Notes: a model not told the origin generated them from the sequence alone. A DNA stretch of 64,000 bases from Acidimicrobiaceae bacterium (GCA_003155135.1 PMFN01000022.1:50957-114956); one strand, 5' to 3'. Counted from the first letter of the stretch, positions 26,274 to 35,580 are shown. Translations and numbers: made by a program.

Positions 26274-27221
26274 GTGACGCGACGCCTCGTGCGACTGGGC
26301 GGCGCGGCGCTGGCGGTCAGCTTGTTGGCCGCCTGCGGTACCACGACCGGCACGGCATCTCGTCCGCCGACCGGGTCGACGACGAGTGCGGCGCCGACCA
26401 CCACGACGACCACCGTCCCGCCGACGACGACCACCACGACCGCGCCCGAGCAGCCCGGCTGGACCACCGCCGACCGCAGCGCCCTGGGCATCAACGCCGA
26501 CCAGCGCACCATCGCCGAGCCTGACGGCACCCAGATCGCCATCACCCGGTTTCTCGCCGCACGGGTCCACTACGCGCTGCACGTGGGCAGCGAGGACCCA
26601 CCAACGGGCAGCGCCAGCATCACCGCCCTCGACGGCTCGATCGTTGCGCCGCAAGAGGCGCCCATCCTGGTCGGCGCCTTCAATGGCGGGTTCAAGGTGG
26701 CCGCGGCGGCGGGGGGCATGGAGGTCCTCGGTCAGGTGCTGACACCACTCGAGAACGGGCTGGCCAGCCTCGTCATCGACCAGGACGGCTCGGCGCACAT
26801 CGGCATCTGGGGCCAGACCATCCCGGTCCCGGGCGAGGCGGTTGCCAGCGTCCGCCAGAACCTCGCCCCCCTGGTCGTGAACGGGGCGCCCAGCCCGTCG
26901 ATCAACGACATCGCGGCCTGGGGGGCGACACTGGGCGGCGGCTCGGCCGTCGCTCGCAGCGCCCTCGGTATCGACGCCCAGGGCAACCTGCTCTACGCCG
27001 GCTCCATGTCGGCGGTCCCCGCCGACCTGGCGAATGCCCTCATCGCCGCGGGTGCGGTCACCGCCCTGGAGCTCGACATCAATCCCTACTGGGTCCAGGT
27101 GGACACCTCGCCCACTCCCGGCGCGCCCCTCGTGGCCGGCGTACCCGGCCAGCAGCGGCCCGCCAACCAGTTCTCGGTCGGCTGGACCCGGGACTTCGTG
27201 ACCGTGCTTTCAAACGGCTAG
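26274..27221 (+). CDS. Phosphodiester glycosidase-like (NAGPA/DUF2233) lipoprotein
   Basis: A 315-residue exported protein. The N-terminus has a basic start, a hydrophobic stretch and a lipobox LLAAC (Cys near residue 22), so it should be lipid-anchored outside the cell. A Thr-rich linker follows (residues ~25-58). The remaining domain has GAFNGGFKV, LVVNGAPSPS and the end motif VTALELDINPYWVQ, which match the NAGPA/DUF2233 phosphodiester glycosidase family of cell-surface proteins. Specific substrate unknown. It lies 65 bp after qcrB and probably has its own leaderless promoter. A role near the respiratory complex is not implied. Confidence 0.75.
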   Translation: MTRRLVRLGGAALAVSLLAACGTTTGTASRPPTGSTTSAAPTTTTTTVPPTTTTTTAPEQPGWTTADRSALGINADQRTIAEPDGTQIAITRFLAARVHYALHVGSEDPPTGSASITALDGSIVAPQEAPILVGAFNGGFKVAAAAGGMEVLGQVLTPLENGLASLVIDQDGSAHIGIWGQTIPVPGEAVASVRQNLAPLVVNGAPSPSINDIAAWGATLGGGSAVARSALGIDAQGNLLYAGSMSAVPADLANALIAAGAVTALELDINPYWVQVDTSPTPGAPLVAGVPGQQRPANQFSVGWTRDFVTVLSNG

Positions 27222-27326
27222 AAATACGGCCGCACCTGCTCGCTTGGGGCGGGAGTGTGTCGCACGGGCCGGGCGATGGGCCAGCGGCCCGATCGGGCTG
27301 TGCTGGCATCGTGGTCGCATGACACC

Positions 27327-27536
27327 ATGACGAAGAACCTGACGGTGCGCCTGCCCGACGACGTGGCAGCCGACGCCGAGGCCCTGGCCCGGGTGAACGG
27401 AGTCAGCCTGAACGAGACCGTCAAGCGGTCGCTCATCGAAGAGATCGAGCGCACGCGAACGGACCCCGAGTTCAAGGCCCGACTGACCAGGATCATCGAA
27501 GAGGACCGGGAGCTGCTTGAGCGCCTGGCGCGGTGA
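27327..27536 (+). CDS. Ribbon-helix-helix antitoxin-like protein
   Basis: A 69-residue protein starting KNLTVRLPDDVAADAEALARVNGVSLNETVKR-like sequence, the N-terminal strand and two helices of a ribbon-helix-helix DNA-binding fold. The C-terminal acidic-basic helix (EEIERTRTDPEFKARLTR, then EEDRELLERLAR) would wrap a toxin. The stop overlaps by 4 bp (GTGA) the start of a Doc-like toxin reading frame, the usual layout of a toxin-antitoxin pair. The antitoxin frame is intact although the toxin is broken. It likely bound its own promoter. No Shine-Dalgarno sequence is evident. Confidence 0.75.
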   Translation: MTKNLTVRLPDDVAADAEALARVNGVSLNETVKRSLIEEIERTRTDPEFKARLTRIIEEDRELLERLAR

Positions 27537-27920
27537 GCCCCAACTATCTGAATCTCTCCGACTATCTGGCGATCGCCGCAGCTGTCACCGACCTCGACCT
27601 CCAAACGCTCACCGATTCGAGCCGTCTCGACCTCGCGGACTCGGCCCTCCACGCGCCGGAGGCATCCTTCGGCGGCGAGGAGTTCTACCCGGACTTCGTC
27701 GACAAGCCGTCCTCCTCGTCAGACTGGTCAAAAACCACCCTCTGATCGACGGAAACAAGCGCGCCGGGCGGATCGCTCCGGATCTTCATCGAGGTCAACG
27801 GCTGGACCTGGGCGAGCTATCCAGGCGTGGACGAGTCTGAAGCGGCCGTGCTGGCCGTCACGAACGGCGAGCGGGACGAGCAGCGTACGGCGCTTGGCTG
27901 CGAGAATTCCTGAAGCACAT
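27533..27920 (+). pseudogene. Doc-like (Fic-fold) toxin, broken by three frameshifts
   Basis: The Doc/Fic toxin sequence can be followed through three reading frames. The GTG at 27533 begins LNLSDYLAIAAAVTDLDLQ and runs to GGEEFYPDFVDK (27706). It continues in another frame as AVLLVRLVKNHPLIDGNKRA, which carries the Doc motif HPLIDGNKR. Near 27763-27772 it shifts to LRIFIEVNGWTWASYPGVDE and onward. Near 27890 it shifts again to WLREFL. No single frame gives a full toxin of ~125 residues, so this is a decayed gene whose antitoxin survives. The ~190 bp that follow, to 28109, hold nothing I can support. Confidence 0.75.
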
Positions 27921-28109
27921 AGGCCGGATTGACCGCCAACGGGCGGTGGGAACCCTGGTCGCCAGCACGGCCGGCACAAGGCAGCTCGGTACGGATGGGT
28001 GGTCGAACGGACCGCAGCATGGCTATCCAGCTTCAGGTAGTCCGGCGCAAGCCGAGCGACCGCTCACCGTCTCGCCCTTGCGGTCACCTACCCCTCCTTG
28101 CGGAGCTGC

Positions 28110-28502
28110 CTAAACGTGGCCGCCCCGGCGGCTCTCGACGGTGGCGCCGATCAGGGCCGAGACGACGAGGGCGAGCGCAACCGGTGCGAACCAGATGCCG
28201 AACACGAAGGTGAGGCCGATGAAGAAGGCCCCCGAGGCGAGAACGAACGGCCAGATGCTCGATCCGGGGAAGCTGCTGATCACGCCCGCACCGCTCGCGA
28301 TGGTGGCGTCGGGGTTGTCCTCGGGCCGTTGGCCCATCTTGCGATACCAGTAGTAGTAGTACCCGCCCGGCAACAGGCCCAGCAGGGCCGAGCCGATCAG
28401 CATCAAGGTGCCGGCCTGCTCGTAGGACGTGAACCAGTAGATGGCACCGATGATGGCGAAGAAGATGCCGATGACGAGCAGGATGAACGACTCGGTCTTC
28501 AT
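28110..28502 (-). CDS. ctaF: Cytochrome c oxidase subunit IV (actinobacterial CtaF)
   Basis: A 130-residue protein with four membrane helices: [65 protein letters not shown] and [15 protein letters not shown]. The middle loop [20 protein letters not shown] is typical of the actinobacterial CtaF family. It is a small structural subunit of the aa3 oxidase. The ATG overlaps the ctaD stop by 4 bp, and it ends the ctaC-ctaD-ctaF operon. Confidence 0.9.
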   Translation of the reverse strand: MKTESFILLVIGIFFAIIGAIYWFTSYEQAGTLMLIGSALLGLLPGGYYYYWYRKMGQRPEDNPDATIASGAGVISSFPGSSIWPFVLASGAFFIGLTFVFGIWFAPVALALVVSALIGATVESRRGGHV

Positions 28503-30265
28503 ACCTCCACCGTCTCCCTCGTGCCGCCCGAGCCGTCACCACCGTGGCCGCTCGACGGGCCGGTGGGTTTGCCGTGGTGCAGGGCCGGGGAGTCAGGGTG
28601 GTTGTAGTCCCACGTGGGCCGCTCGGAGCGGATCGGCGGGAGGTGGGTGAAGTTGTGGTGCGGCGGGGGTGAGGTGGTGAACCACTCGAGGCCGCCGGCG
28701 TCCCAGGGGTTGTCACCAGCCGGCACCGGGTTGCGCCAGGAGATCCAAAGATTCACGAGCAGGATGGCGAAGCTGATGCCGATGACGAAGGCGCCGATCG
28801 TCGAGATCTGGTTGTAGACCTGCCAGCCGAGGTTCGACGGGTAGACCGCCACGCGCCGTGGCATGCCCTTCAGGCCCACCTCGTACTGCGGGATGAAGGT
28901 CAGCCAGAACCCGATGAACAGCAGCCAGAAGTGCCACTTGCCGAGCTTGTCCGAGAGCATCCGGCCGAACATCTTCGGGTACCAGAAGTACAGCCCGGCG
29001 AAGCCGGCGAACACGGCGGTGCCGAAGAGGACCTGGTGGAAGTGGGCGACCACGAAGTACGTGTCGTGGGTGAAGAAGTCGAGGGCGGGTGCCGCCAGCA
29101 TGACGCCGGTGACGCCACCCATGAGGAAGGCGAAGAGGAACCCGATGCAGAACAGCATGGGCGTCTTGAACGACAGCTGTCCCCGCCACATGGTGCCGAT
29201 CCAGTTGAAGAACTTGATGCCGGTCGGCACGGCGATCAAGAGGCTCAACAGGCTGAAGAAGGGCAGCAGCACCACGCCGGTCGTGTACATGTGGTGCGCC
29301 CAGACCCCCGTCGAGAGGGCGGCGATCGACAACGTGGCGAAGACCATGCCCTTGTAGCCGAACACCGGCTTTCTCGAGAACGTCGGGATCACCTCGGTGG
29401 CGATGCCGAAGAAGGGCAGGGCGAGGATGTAGACCTCCGGATGGCCGAAGAACCAGAAGAGGTGCTGCCAGAGCACGGGCACACCACCGCCCGAGACCGT
29501 GAAGATGTGCGTCCCGAAGTGCCGGTCGCAGTAGAGCATGATCAGCGCGGCGGTGAGCACCGGGAAGGCGATCAGGATCAAGATGCCGGTCACCAACATG
29601 TTCCAGGTGAAGATCGGCATCCGGAACATGGTCATACCCGGGGCGCGCAGGTAGAAGATGGTGGCGACCAGGTTCACCCCGGTGAAGATGGCCGAGAAGC
29701 CCGTCAGGGCCAGCGCCATGATCCACATGTCCGAGCCCGCCCCCGGTGAGTTCGTGGCGTTCGACAGCGGGGCGTAGGCCACCCAGCCGAAGCTCGAGGC
29801 GCCGCCGGCCACGAAGAAGCTGAGCAGCATGGTGATCGAGCCGCCGGCGTAGAGCCAGTAGGAGAGCGCGTTCAGGCGGGGGAAGGCCATGTCGGGCGCG
29901 CCCACCTGCAACGGCACGATGTAGTTGGCGAGGCCACCGAAGGCGAAGGGCCCGGCGAACAGGTACAGCATCAGGCTGCCGTGCATGGTGAACAGCTCGT
30001 TGTACTGGGAGAAGCTGAGCAACGAGCTCGACGGGCTCGCCAGCTGGAGGCGGATGACGAGGGCCATGATGCCCGCCAGGTAGAACATCACGAGCGACGT
30101 GATCATGTAACTGAGGCCGATGACCTTGTGGTCGGTGGTGGTCAGCCACTTGAGCACGCCGGTCGGGCCGTGCTCCTCAGCGTGGCCGTGCTCGACCACG
30201 TGCTCGTCGACCGCCGTTACGTCGCCCCCACCACCGATGACCGGCGGGTTGATGACGTCGGTCAT
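28499..30265 (-). CDS. ctaD: Cytochrome c oxidase subunit I
   Basis: A 588-residue haem-copper oxidase subunit I with twelve predicted helices. It holds haem a, haem a3 and CuB. Key motifs are [30 protein letters not shown] (CuB His and the Tyr cross-link helix), HHMYTTGV, and [17 protein letters not shown]. It reduces O2 to water and pumps protons; the HPEVY motif and the standard helices suggest an A-type enzyme. A 30-residue His- and Glu-rich N-terminal extension ([11 protein letters not shown]) precedes the core. Its ATG overlaps the ctaC stop (ATGA). In-frame sequence upstream to 30421 lies in ctaC and is not used. Confidence 0.95.
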   Translation of the reverse strand: MTDVINPPVIGGGGDVTAVDEHVVEHGHAEEHGPTGVLKWLTTTDHKVIGLSYMITSLVMFYLAGIMALVIRLQLASPSSSLLSFSQYNELFTMHGSLMLYLFAGPFAFGGLANYIVPLQVGAPDMAFPRLNALSYWLYAGGSITMLLSFFVAGGASSFGWVAYAPLSNATNSPGAGSDMWIMALALTGFSAIFTGVNLVATIFYLRAPGMTMFRMPIFTWNMLVTGILILIAFPVLTAALIMLYCDRHFGTHIFTVSGGGVPVLWQHLFWFFGHPEVYILALPFFGIATEVIPTFSRKPVFGYKGMVFATLSIAALSTGVWAHHMYTTGVVLLPFFSLLSLLIAVPTGIKFFNWIGTMWRGQLSFKTPMLFCIGFLFAFLMGGVTGVMLAAPALDFFTHDTYFVVAHFHQVLFGTAVFAGFAGLYFWYPKMFGRMLSDKLGKWHFWLLFIGFWLTFIPQYEVGLKGMPRRVAVYPSNLGWQVYNQISTIGAFVIGISFAILLVNLWISWRNPVPAGDNPWDAGGLEWFTTSPPPHHNFTHLPPIRSERPTWDYNHPDSPALHHGKPTGPSSGHGGDGSGGTRETVEV

Positions 30266-31089
30266 GAGGAGCCTCCTTGCACGGTGCTCGAGTTTGCGTG
30301 GTACGCCGTGGTCGACGCCGACGTGGAGTTCTGTGCGAGCCACGCCTCGTAGGCCGAGGGCGACACCGCCTTGACCTGGAAGATCATCAGCGAGTGGTAG
30401 AGCCCGCAGAGCTGCGTGCACTGTCCGCGGAAGGTGCCGGCGTGGTTCACGTTGAAGCTGAACTGGTTCGTCACGCCCGGCAGGGCGTAGCGGCTGAAGT
30501 TGAACTCGGGCACGTAGAAGCCGTGGATCACGTCGCTCGAGCGGAGCACGATGTGGACGTTCTCACCGACCGGCACGACCATCGTCGGGTTCTGCAGCTC
30601 CTGGCCGATCACGGTGACATTGTGGCCTGGGTAGCTGAACCGCCATCCCCACTGGAAGGCGGTGACGTTCACCTGGACGTTGGAGGCCGGGACCGCGTCC
30701 ACCGAGTTCTCCGTGACCACCGAGAAGTAGAACAACACCAGCACCATGACGATCGGCACCACGGTGTAGATGATCTCGAAGAGCGTGTGGTACTGCGTCT
30801 GGGCCGGGATCTTGTCCGAGCGGCGGCGGTAGCGCAGCACCGCCCAGAGAATCAGGAACGCCACGAGGATGAACACGCACAGCCCCGTGATGAAGAACCC
30901 CTGCCAGAGCTTGTTGGCGTCGACGGCCTGCTTGGTGGCACCCCGGTAACCGCCGAAGGTGGGCAGTTGGCAGCTGGCCAGAACGAGGGGGCTGAGGACG
31001 ACTGCCCCGAGCGCCAGGCGGCGCGTCGTCAGCTTTGGCAGCCTCCGACGGGGTCGCGCTAGGGGTGAGCCGGCCGAGGGCGAATCCAC
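30262..31089 (-). CDS. ctaC: Cytochrome c oxidase subunit II
   Basis: A ~275-residue membrane protein with the CuA electron-entry site. It begins with a signal sequence and lipobox (LVLASC), has two membrane helices ([20 protein letters not shown] and [18 protein letters not shown]), and then the cupredoxin domain with the copper-binding motif [14 protein letters not shown]. It receives electrons from QcrC. The start is uncertain. A TTG at 31098 and a GTG at 31089 are in frame, and neither has a Shine-Dalgarno sequence. A TAGATT hexamer sits 7 bp before the GTG, so I prefer the GTG as a leaderless start. It is first in ctaC-ctaD-ctaF. Confidence 0.92.
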   Translation of the reverse strand: MDSPSAGSPLARPRRRLPKLTTRRLALGAVVLSPLVLASCQLPTFGGYRGATKQAVDANKLWQGFFITGLCVFILVAFLILWAVLRYRRRSDKIPAQTQYHTLFEIIYTVVPIVMVLVLFYFSVVTENSVDAVPASNVQVNVTAFQWGWRFSYPGHNVTVIGQELQNPTMVVPVGENVHIVLRSSDVIHGFYVPEFNFSRYALPGVTNQFSFNVNHAGTFRGQCTQLCGLYHSLMIFQVKAVSPSAYEAWLAQNSTSASTTAYHANSSTVQGGSS

Positions 31090-31096
31090 AGCGCTC

Positions 31097-31102
31097 AATC
31101 TA
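31097..31102 (-). promoter_or_regulatory. Candidate -10 element, leaderless start of ctaC operon
   Basis: TAGATT on the minus strand, 7 bp before the GTG at 31089. This would make the TTG at 31098 part of the promoter and not a start codon. Confidence 0.4.
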
Positions 31103-31184
31103 GCGAAGGGCGCCTAAAAACACGAAATCGCAGTTGGGGGCGTCGCGCCAGGGCCAAAAGTCCCACCGTGCCCGATTTCGTGGC

Positions 31185-32477
31185 TCAATCCTCGGGCGAC
31201 GAGGTGCGCGCCGCCCAGTTGAACACCCCTTTGGCCATGGTCGAGGTCGCGTGCTCGGCGCGCGTGGTGAACACCCGCTGGCGGGCGTCCGCGATGGCCG
31301 GGTCGCTCGGATCCGCCAGCCACGCCATCTCCGCCAGGTGCCCCGCCAGGCGGAGTGCCCCTTCGGTGTCGGGTCCCGCAGCGGTCGGCGCCGGCTGGTT
31401 GAGCAGCTCGAGGGCTCGTGCCGCCAAGGCGCCAGGCCCGCCGGCGAGGGCCGCCACCTCGCTGGCCAGGGCCACCTCGGGAGCCGGCTTCAAGGTGGCG
31501 GGGTTGCCGTCCCACCAGCCGCCGTAGAGGCGCCAGATGTTGTGCACGATGAACTCGGGCTCGTCGTAGATCGGCCGCAGATACGACAGCCCGGCGAGGT
31601 GGGAAGGGACCTCGACACTGTGGATGGCTTCGTCGAGGCGCCCACCGTTGTTCATGATCTCGAGCGTCTGCTCGACGAGGGACTCGAGCAGCTCGGCGGT
31701 CCCGCCGAGCGCCTGGGCGACCCGGTCCGAACCCATGACCGGCAGGCCGTGGCCGGGGAGAAGGTACTCCGCATCCAGGGTCAGCATGCGCCGCAGGGCC
31801 TGGGCCCACTCACGCGGATAGCGCTGCACCTTCTGGGGGTTGCCGGCGTTGGGCGAGGCGAAAATGAACAGGTCGCCGCAGCACAGCACACGCTTGTCGG
31901 CGAACCAGCTCACCGTGTGGTCGTCGGTCTCGCCCTTCTCGTGGACGAGGTCGAGGTGCACGCCGCCGACATCGAGGGGGCGCCCAGCCCGGTAGGTCTC
32001 GTCGGGGTAACGGTATGCCGTCGGCCAGATGAGGTTCTTGAAGCCGAACTGGCGCCGGTTAATGACCTGGTTGTAGCCGGCGGTCGCGATGTAGCGGTCG
32101 AAGCGGTCCCGAATCGCCTCATGGGCGATGACGACCGGTGGAGCCCACCCCTTCTCCGCCGACTCCGCCTCCCAGACGCCGACCCCGAAGACGTGGTCGA
32201 TGTGCCCGTGCGAGAAGACCGCGGTGTTGAGGCGCTGGTCGCTCCAGCGCCGCAGTTCGGTGTGGATCAGCGGTGCGACGGGCTCTGAGCCGGTATCGAT
32301 GAGCACGAGGCCGTCGTCGGTCGTGATCGCCGTGACGTTGGCCAGGGTGGGGACGAAGGCCACGCCCTGGCAGATCTCGGCCATGCCGCCGAGGTGGCCG
32401 ACGGGGTGGTACTCGCTCCAGGGATCGACCTCGCCGCGCCAGAGGCGGTCGGCCATCTCGACGACGTCAACTGCCAC
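31185..32477 (-). CDS. Metallo-beta-lactamase-fold hydrolase, alkyl sulfatase-like
   Basis: A 430-residue cytoplasmic MBL-fold protein. The metal-binding motif is SHGHIDH in VFSHGHIDHVFG, with later ligands in GETDDHT, CGDLFIFA and LLPGHGLPV. The second half (LRPIYDEPEFIVHNIWRLYGGWWDGNP) has the dimerisation-like segment of SdsA/alkyl and aryl sulfatase relatives. It therefore likely hydrolyses an ester or sulfate ester; the exact substrate is unknown. It is shorter than SdsA (~650) because it lacks the C-terminal SCP2 part. The GTG start has AAGGGCGG upstream. It is a single gene on the minus strand between ctaC and tatA. Confidence 0.8.
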   Translation of the reverse strand: MAVDVVEMADRLWRGEVDPWSEYHPVGHLGGMAEICQGVAFVPTLANVTAITTDDGLVLIDTGSEPVAPLIHTELRRWSDQRLNTAVFSHGHIDHVFGVGVWEAESAEKGWAPPVVIAHEAIRDRFDRYIATAGYNQVINRRQFGFKNLIWPTAYRYPDETYRAGRPLDVGGVHLDLVHEKGETDDHTVSWFADKRVLCCGDLFIFASPNAGNPQKVQRYPREWAQALRRMLTLDAEYLLPGHGLPVMGSDRVAQALGGTAELLESLVEQTLEIMNNGGRLDEAIHSVEVPSHLAGLSYLRPIYDEPEFIVHNIWRLYGGWWDGNPATLKPAPEVALASEVAALAGGPGALAARALELLNQPAPTAAGPDTEGALRLAGHLAEMAWLADPSDPAIADARQRVFTTRAEHATSTMAKGVFNWAARTSSPED

Positions 32478-32540
32478 CGTGACCGCCCTTCACCCACCGG
32501 GCGGGTATCCGGTGCCCGCGCCGACCCGCTGGCGGCATGC

Positions 32541-32777
32541 TCAGGAGGGCTTGGTGGAGCCCGGGTTCTCGCTCTTGGCCTCCGTCGAGTCCGGGGCCGG
32601 GGTGTCGGTCGCGGTGGCGTCGTCCTCGTGGCCCTCGGTCATGCCCTTTTTGAATTCCTTCTGGGCCGAGCCGAGGTTGCGGGCCAGCTTCGGGATGGCA
32701 GCGCCACCGAAGAGCACCACGACGATCACCAGCACGACGATGAGGAGGTCCGGGCCGAAGATTTCTGCCAGTTGCAT
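32541..32777 (-). CDS. tatA: Sec-independent protein translocase TatA
   Basis: A 78-residue Tat component. The single helix FGPDLLIVVLVIVVVLFGGAAIPKLARNLG has the TatA hinge (FG) and amphipathic helix, followed by SAQKEFKKGMTEG and an acidic, disordered tail (DATATDTPAPDSTE). It forms the pore part of the twin-arginine exporter, which moves folded proteins such as Rieske domains. AAGGAG lies 6-8 bp before the ATG. TatB and TatC are not in the window. Both Rieske proteins here carry internal twin-arginine motifs. Confidence 0.9.
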   Translation of the reverse strand: MQLAEIFGPDLLIVVLVIVVVLFGGAAIPKLARNLGSAQKEFKKGMTEGHEDDATATDTPAPDSTEAKSENPGSTKPS

Positions 32778-32871
32778 GGGGAGGCTCCTTGCACGGTGGC
32801 CACCCGACGGCGACCCACCTTCCGACAGGTTAGACCCTGGCCCCGGCACGTGGGGCCCGGGGTCGGCAGGC

Positions 32872-33297
32872 CTACCCGGCGATCAATATCCCGAGGAAGA
32901 GGGCGACGACGGCGGCCAGCCCGGCCACCGAGCCCCAGATGGCGAGCCCCGCCTTCGTAGTCGCCCGCTGGTGGAGGAACGTCCCGACGCCGGTCAGGAT
33001 GACCATGACCATCTTGACGCCGAAGACGGCCTGCCAGGTGTTGGACTGGTCCGACAGGTTGACCGCGGCGAGGTTCCAGAAGCCGGTGATGATGAGGAGC
33101 GCGAACGCCGGCCACGCCAGGCGGCTGAAGGCCCGGGCGAGGGACTTGGGGGCTTCGGGCCCGAGGGTGCGGGCGGTCGGCTGGAGCCCCATCATCACGA
33201 ACATGCCGCCGACCCAGACGGTGGCGCCCGCCACGTGGAGGAACAGCCGGATGGCGTCGAGGGTGGGGGCGAGCGGCTGGGCCGCCGCTTCGATCAC
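32872..33297 (-). CDS. CopD-like/DUF membrane protein
   Basis: A 141-residue integral membrane protein with four helices, including IRLFLHVAGATVWVGGMFVMMGL, LAWPAFALLIITGFWNLAAV, VKMVMVILTGVGTFLHQR and WGSVAGLAAVVALFLGIL. The spaced His in LFLHVAGATVWVGG and the later WNLAAVN match the CopD family, which includes copper-uptake and cytochrome-like membrane proteins. Substrate unknown. The GTG overlaps the crotonase stop by 4 bp (GTGA), so the two are coupled. Confidence 0.7.
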   Translation of the reverse strand: MIEAAAQPLAPTLDAIRLFLHVAGATVWVGGMFVMMGLQPTARTLGPEAPKSLARAFSRLAWPAFALLIITGFWNLAAVNLSDQSNTWQAVFGVKMVMVILTGVGTFLHQRATTKAGLAIWGSVAGLAAVVALFLGILIAG

Positions 33298-34064
33298 CGA
33301 CCCGTCCAGTTGGGCGGGCGCTTCTCGGCGAAGGCGATCGGGCCCTCCATGGCGTCCGCACTCGAGAAGATCACGCGCATCGCCTCGTCGTTGATCCGCC
33401 AGCCCTCCTCCTCGGAGACCTCGGCGGCGTCATGGATGAGCTGCTTCGAGTAGCGCACCGACAGCGGGGCATTCGCCGCGATGCGCTCGGCCAGCTCCAT
33501 GGCGGCGGGGAGGAGCTCATCGGCGGGGACGACCCGGTTCACGAGCCCGAGCTCGAGGGCACGGTTGGCGTCGACCGGGTCGCCGGTGAGGGCCAGCTCG
33601 TAGGCGAAGGCGAGCGGGATGCGCTTGGGAAGGCGGATGAGCCCGCCGCCGGCCGCGAACAGGCCGCGCTTGACCTCGGGGATGCCGAAGGTGGCGTGGT
33701 CGGCGGCGACGACCATGTCGCACGAGAGCACGATCTCGAAGCCACCGGCGAGGGCCGAGCCGTTGACCGCCGCGATGAGGGGTTTGGGGAACGACCGCTT
33801 GGCGATGCCCGCGAAGCCGCCGTTCGCGGTGGCGATGTTGGCGTCGCCACTGGCGAAGGCCTTCAGGTCCATACCTGCCGAGAAAGCCTTCTCGCCTGCA
33901 CCGGTGAGGACGACCACCCAGGCGCCGTCGTCGTTCGTCAGCTCGTCGAGGGCGTCGGAGAGTGCGTGGGCCACGGCGCCGTTGATGGCGTTTCTCGCCT
34001 CGGGACGGTTGATGGTGAGCAGTTCGACGTGCCCTTGTCGCTCCCGCAGTAGCTCGTCGGCCAT
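33294..34064 (-). CDS. Enoyl-CoA hydratase/isomerase (crotonase) family protein
   Basis: A 256-residue crotonase-fold enzyme that would hydrate or isomerise an enoyl-CoA thioester. The oxyanion hole is seen in GEKAFSAGMDLKAF and in NGSALAGGFEIVLSCDMVVAA, and the region holding the second acid in FGIPEVKRGLFAAGGGLIRL. Length is usual. AGGAGGAG lies upstream of the ATG at 34064, so the in-frame extension to 34229 is rejected. It is first in a two-gene unit with the CopD-like protein. The pathway is not determined; fatty-acid beta-oxidation is likely but not shown. Confidence 0.85.
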   Translation of the reverse strand: MADELLRERQGHVELLTINRPEARNAINGAVAHALSDALDELTNDDGAWVVVLTGAGEKAFSAGMDLKAFASGDANIATANGGFAGIAKRSFPKPLIAAVNGSALAGGFEIVLSCDMVVAADHATFGIPEVKRGLFAAGGGLIRLPKRIPLAFAYELALTGDPVDANRALELGLVNRVVPADELLPAAMELAERIAANAPLSVRYSKQLIHDAAEVSEEEGWRINDEAMRVIFSSADAMEGPIAFAEKRPPNWTGR

Positions 34065-34179
34065 GCCTCTCCTCCTGGTCACGTTGGCGACGCCAACGGT
34101 GCTCGCTCTGTCAGGGCGAGACGCTACTCCGCCCGACGCGAGTGGGAACGTCCCGCACGGACTCTGCCATGCTGTCCCG

Positions 34180-35571
34180 GTGCCCATCGCGGACAACGAC
34201 TCGGGCTTGCACTTCGGCGTGAGCAGCACCTCCTACGGCAGCGAGGGGGGGCTCAACGGCCCCGGTGAGCCGGCCAACAACTGGGTGCTCTGGGAGCACA
34301 GCGGTCACGTCGAGCCTTCGGGGCTCGCGTGTGACGGGTGGGCCGACCCGTCCTCGTGGATCGAGCGGGCACAGGCCCTCGGCGTCGATTCGGTCACCCT
34401 CGGTGTCGAGTGGGCCCGCACCGAGCCAGCCGACGGCGCAGTCGACGCCGCCGCCATCGACCGCTACGCGAGCACCCTCGCCGAGCTCCGACGTGCAGGC
34501 ATCGAGCCCACCGTCGAGCTGTCCCACTTCACGCACCCGTGGTGGCTGGGCCAGGAGTTCTGGCTCATGCCGGGCTCGCCGGAGCGCTTCGCACGTCACG
34601 TCGCCGAGATGACCCGTGCGCTCGGCGAGCACTGTTCCAACTGGATCACCATCGCCGAGCCCGCGGCGGTGTCGATCAACGGGTGGGTCACCGGTCGGTT
34701 CCCCCCCGGCCGGCGCCTGGCGGTCGCCGACCGCTACGCCGTGCTCGACAACCTGCTGTGCGCGCACGTGCTGGCCGCACGCGCCATCGGCGAGCTCCAA
34801 CCGTCAGCGGCGGTGGGCATGAGCACGGGGTGCTCGAGGGTCTATGACTTCGACCGGATCTGCCTCGACCTCCTGGCCGCACCGAGCCTCGAGGTCGCGA
34901 CGGCCGACCTCGACGAGTGGATCGCCCTGCGCCGGCGGGAGTTCGCGGCCGCACTCGCGCGGCCGTCTCGCTCCGGTGCGCCCCGCCGCGTCTCGCCGCT
35001 GTACCTGGCGTCGGCACTCTCGCCCTACGGGCCCACCGGGGGGCGGGCGCAGCGGCGGCTCCGGCGGCCCTCACCGCGGCGGCTCCAGCGCGTCCTCGCC
35101 GAGTCGGGCGCCGCGCCGCCCTTCAATTTCGTGGCCGTCGAGCATCCCGGCGCGCTCGCTGCGGGCGACCCGGCCGCCGCCCTCGGCGTCGCCGCGTGGT
35201 GCGGGGATCTCGCCGACACGTTCCCCACGGTGGCCATCCGCGTGAGCGGGGCGGCGGTGGCGGGCCGGGTGCACAACGGGGCGGCCGTCGGGGAGCCGCT
35301 CCCGAGCCGGCGCGAGGCCATCGCCGCCGACCTCGAGGGGCTCGGGCGGGCGAGGCGCGCCGGCGTGCCCATCGAGTCCTACTCCTACCGCTCGCTGGTC
35401 GACGAGTACGGCTTCGGCAGCTACGAGCTGCGCACCGGCCTCTACGGCATGGACCGCGCCCGTGGGCCCCGAGGCATCCGTTGGCTCGAGACCGACAGCG
35501 CCGGCGACGACGCCGTCGGCGCCTACGCCAAGCTCATCGAGTCCGCCCGGGCGCAGGGCGGGGCCGGCTAG
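34180..35571 (+). CDS. Glycoside hydrolase family 1-like protein with altered catalytic residues
   Basis: A 463-residue protein that follows the GH1 beta-glucosidase pattern: HFGVSSTSYGSEGGL at the N-terminus, GVDSVTLGVEWARTEP, RAGIEPTVELSHFTHPWWL, and near the end GVPIESYSYRSLVDEYGFGSYELRTGL. The acid/base motif TxNEP reads TIAEP (Glu160 kept, Asn replaced). The nucleophile motif ITENG reads AIRVSG, with Val355 at the nucleophilic Glu position. Such a protein cannot act by the standard retaining mechanism. It may be inactive, a binding protein, or use other chemistry. The GTG start lacks a Shine-Dalgarno sequence. There are no sugar transporter genes next to it. Confidence 0.75.
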   Translation: MPIADNDSGLHFGVSSTSYGSEGGLNGPGEPANNWVLWEHSGHVEPSGLACDGWADPSSWIERAQALGVDSVTLGVEWARTEPADGAVDAAAIDRYASTLAELRRAGIEPTVELSHFTHPWWLGQEFWLMPGSPERFARHVAEMTRALGEHCSNWITIAEPAAVSINGWVTGRFPPGRRLAVADRYAVLDNLLCAHVLAARAIGELQPSAAVGMSTGCSRVYDFDRICLDLLAAPSLEVATADLDEWIALRRREFAAALARPSRSGAPRRVSPLYLASALSPYGPTGGRAQRRLRRPSPRRLQRVLAESGAAPPFNFVAVEHPGALAAGDPAAALGVAAWCGDLADTFPTVAIRVSGAAVAGRVHNGAAVGEPLPSRREAIAADLEGLGRARRAGVPIESYSYRSLVDEYGFGSYELRTGLYGMDRARGPRGIRWLETDSAGDDAVGAYAKLIESARAQGGAG

Positions 35572-35580
35572 GCCGACCCC

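Noticed and set aside
33619-34179. In-frame extension of the GH1-like gene
   Set aside because: It is antisense to the crotonase gene. The GH1 pattern starts right after the GTG at 34180.
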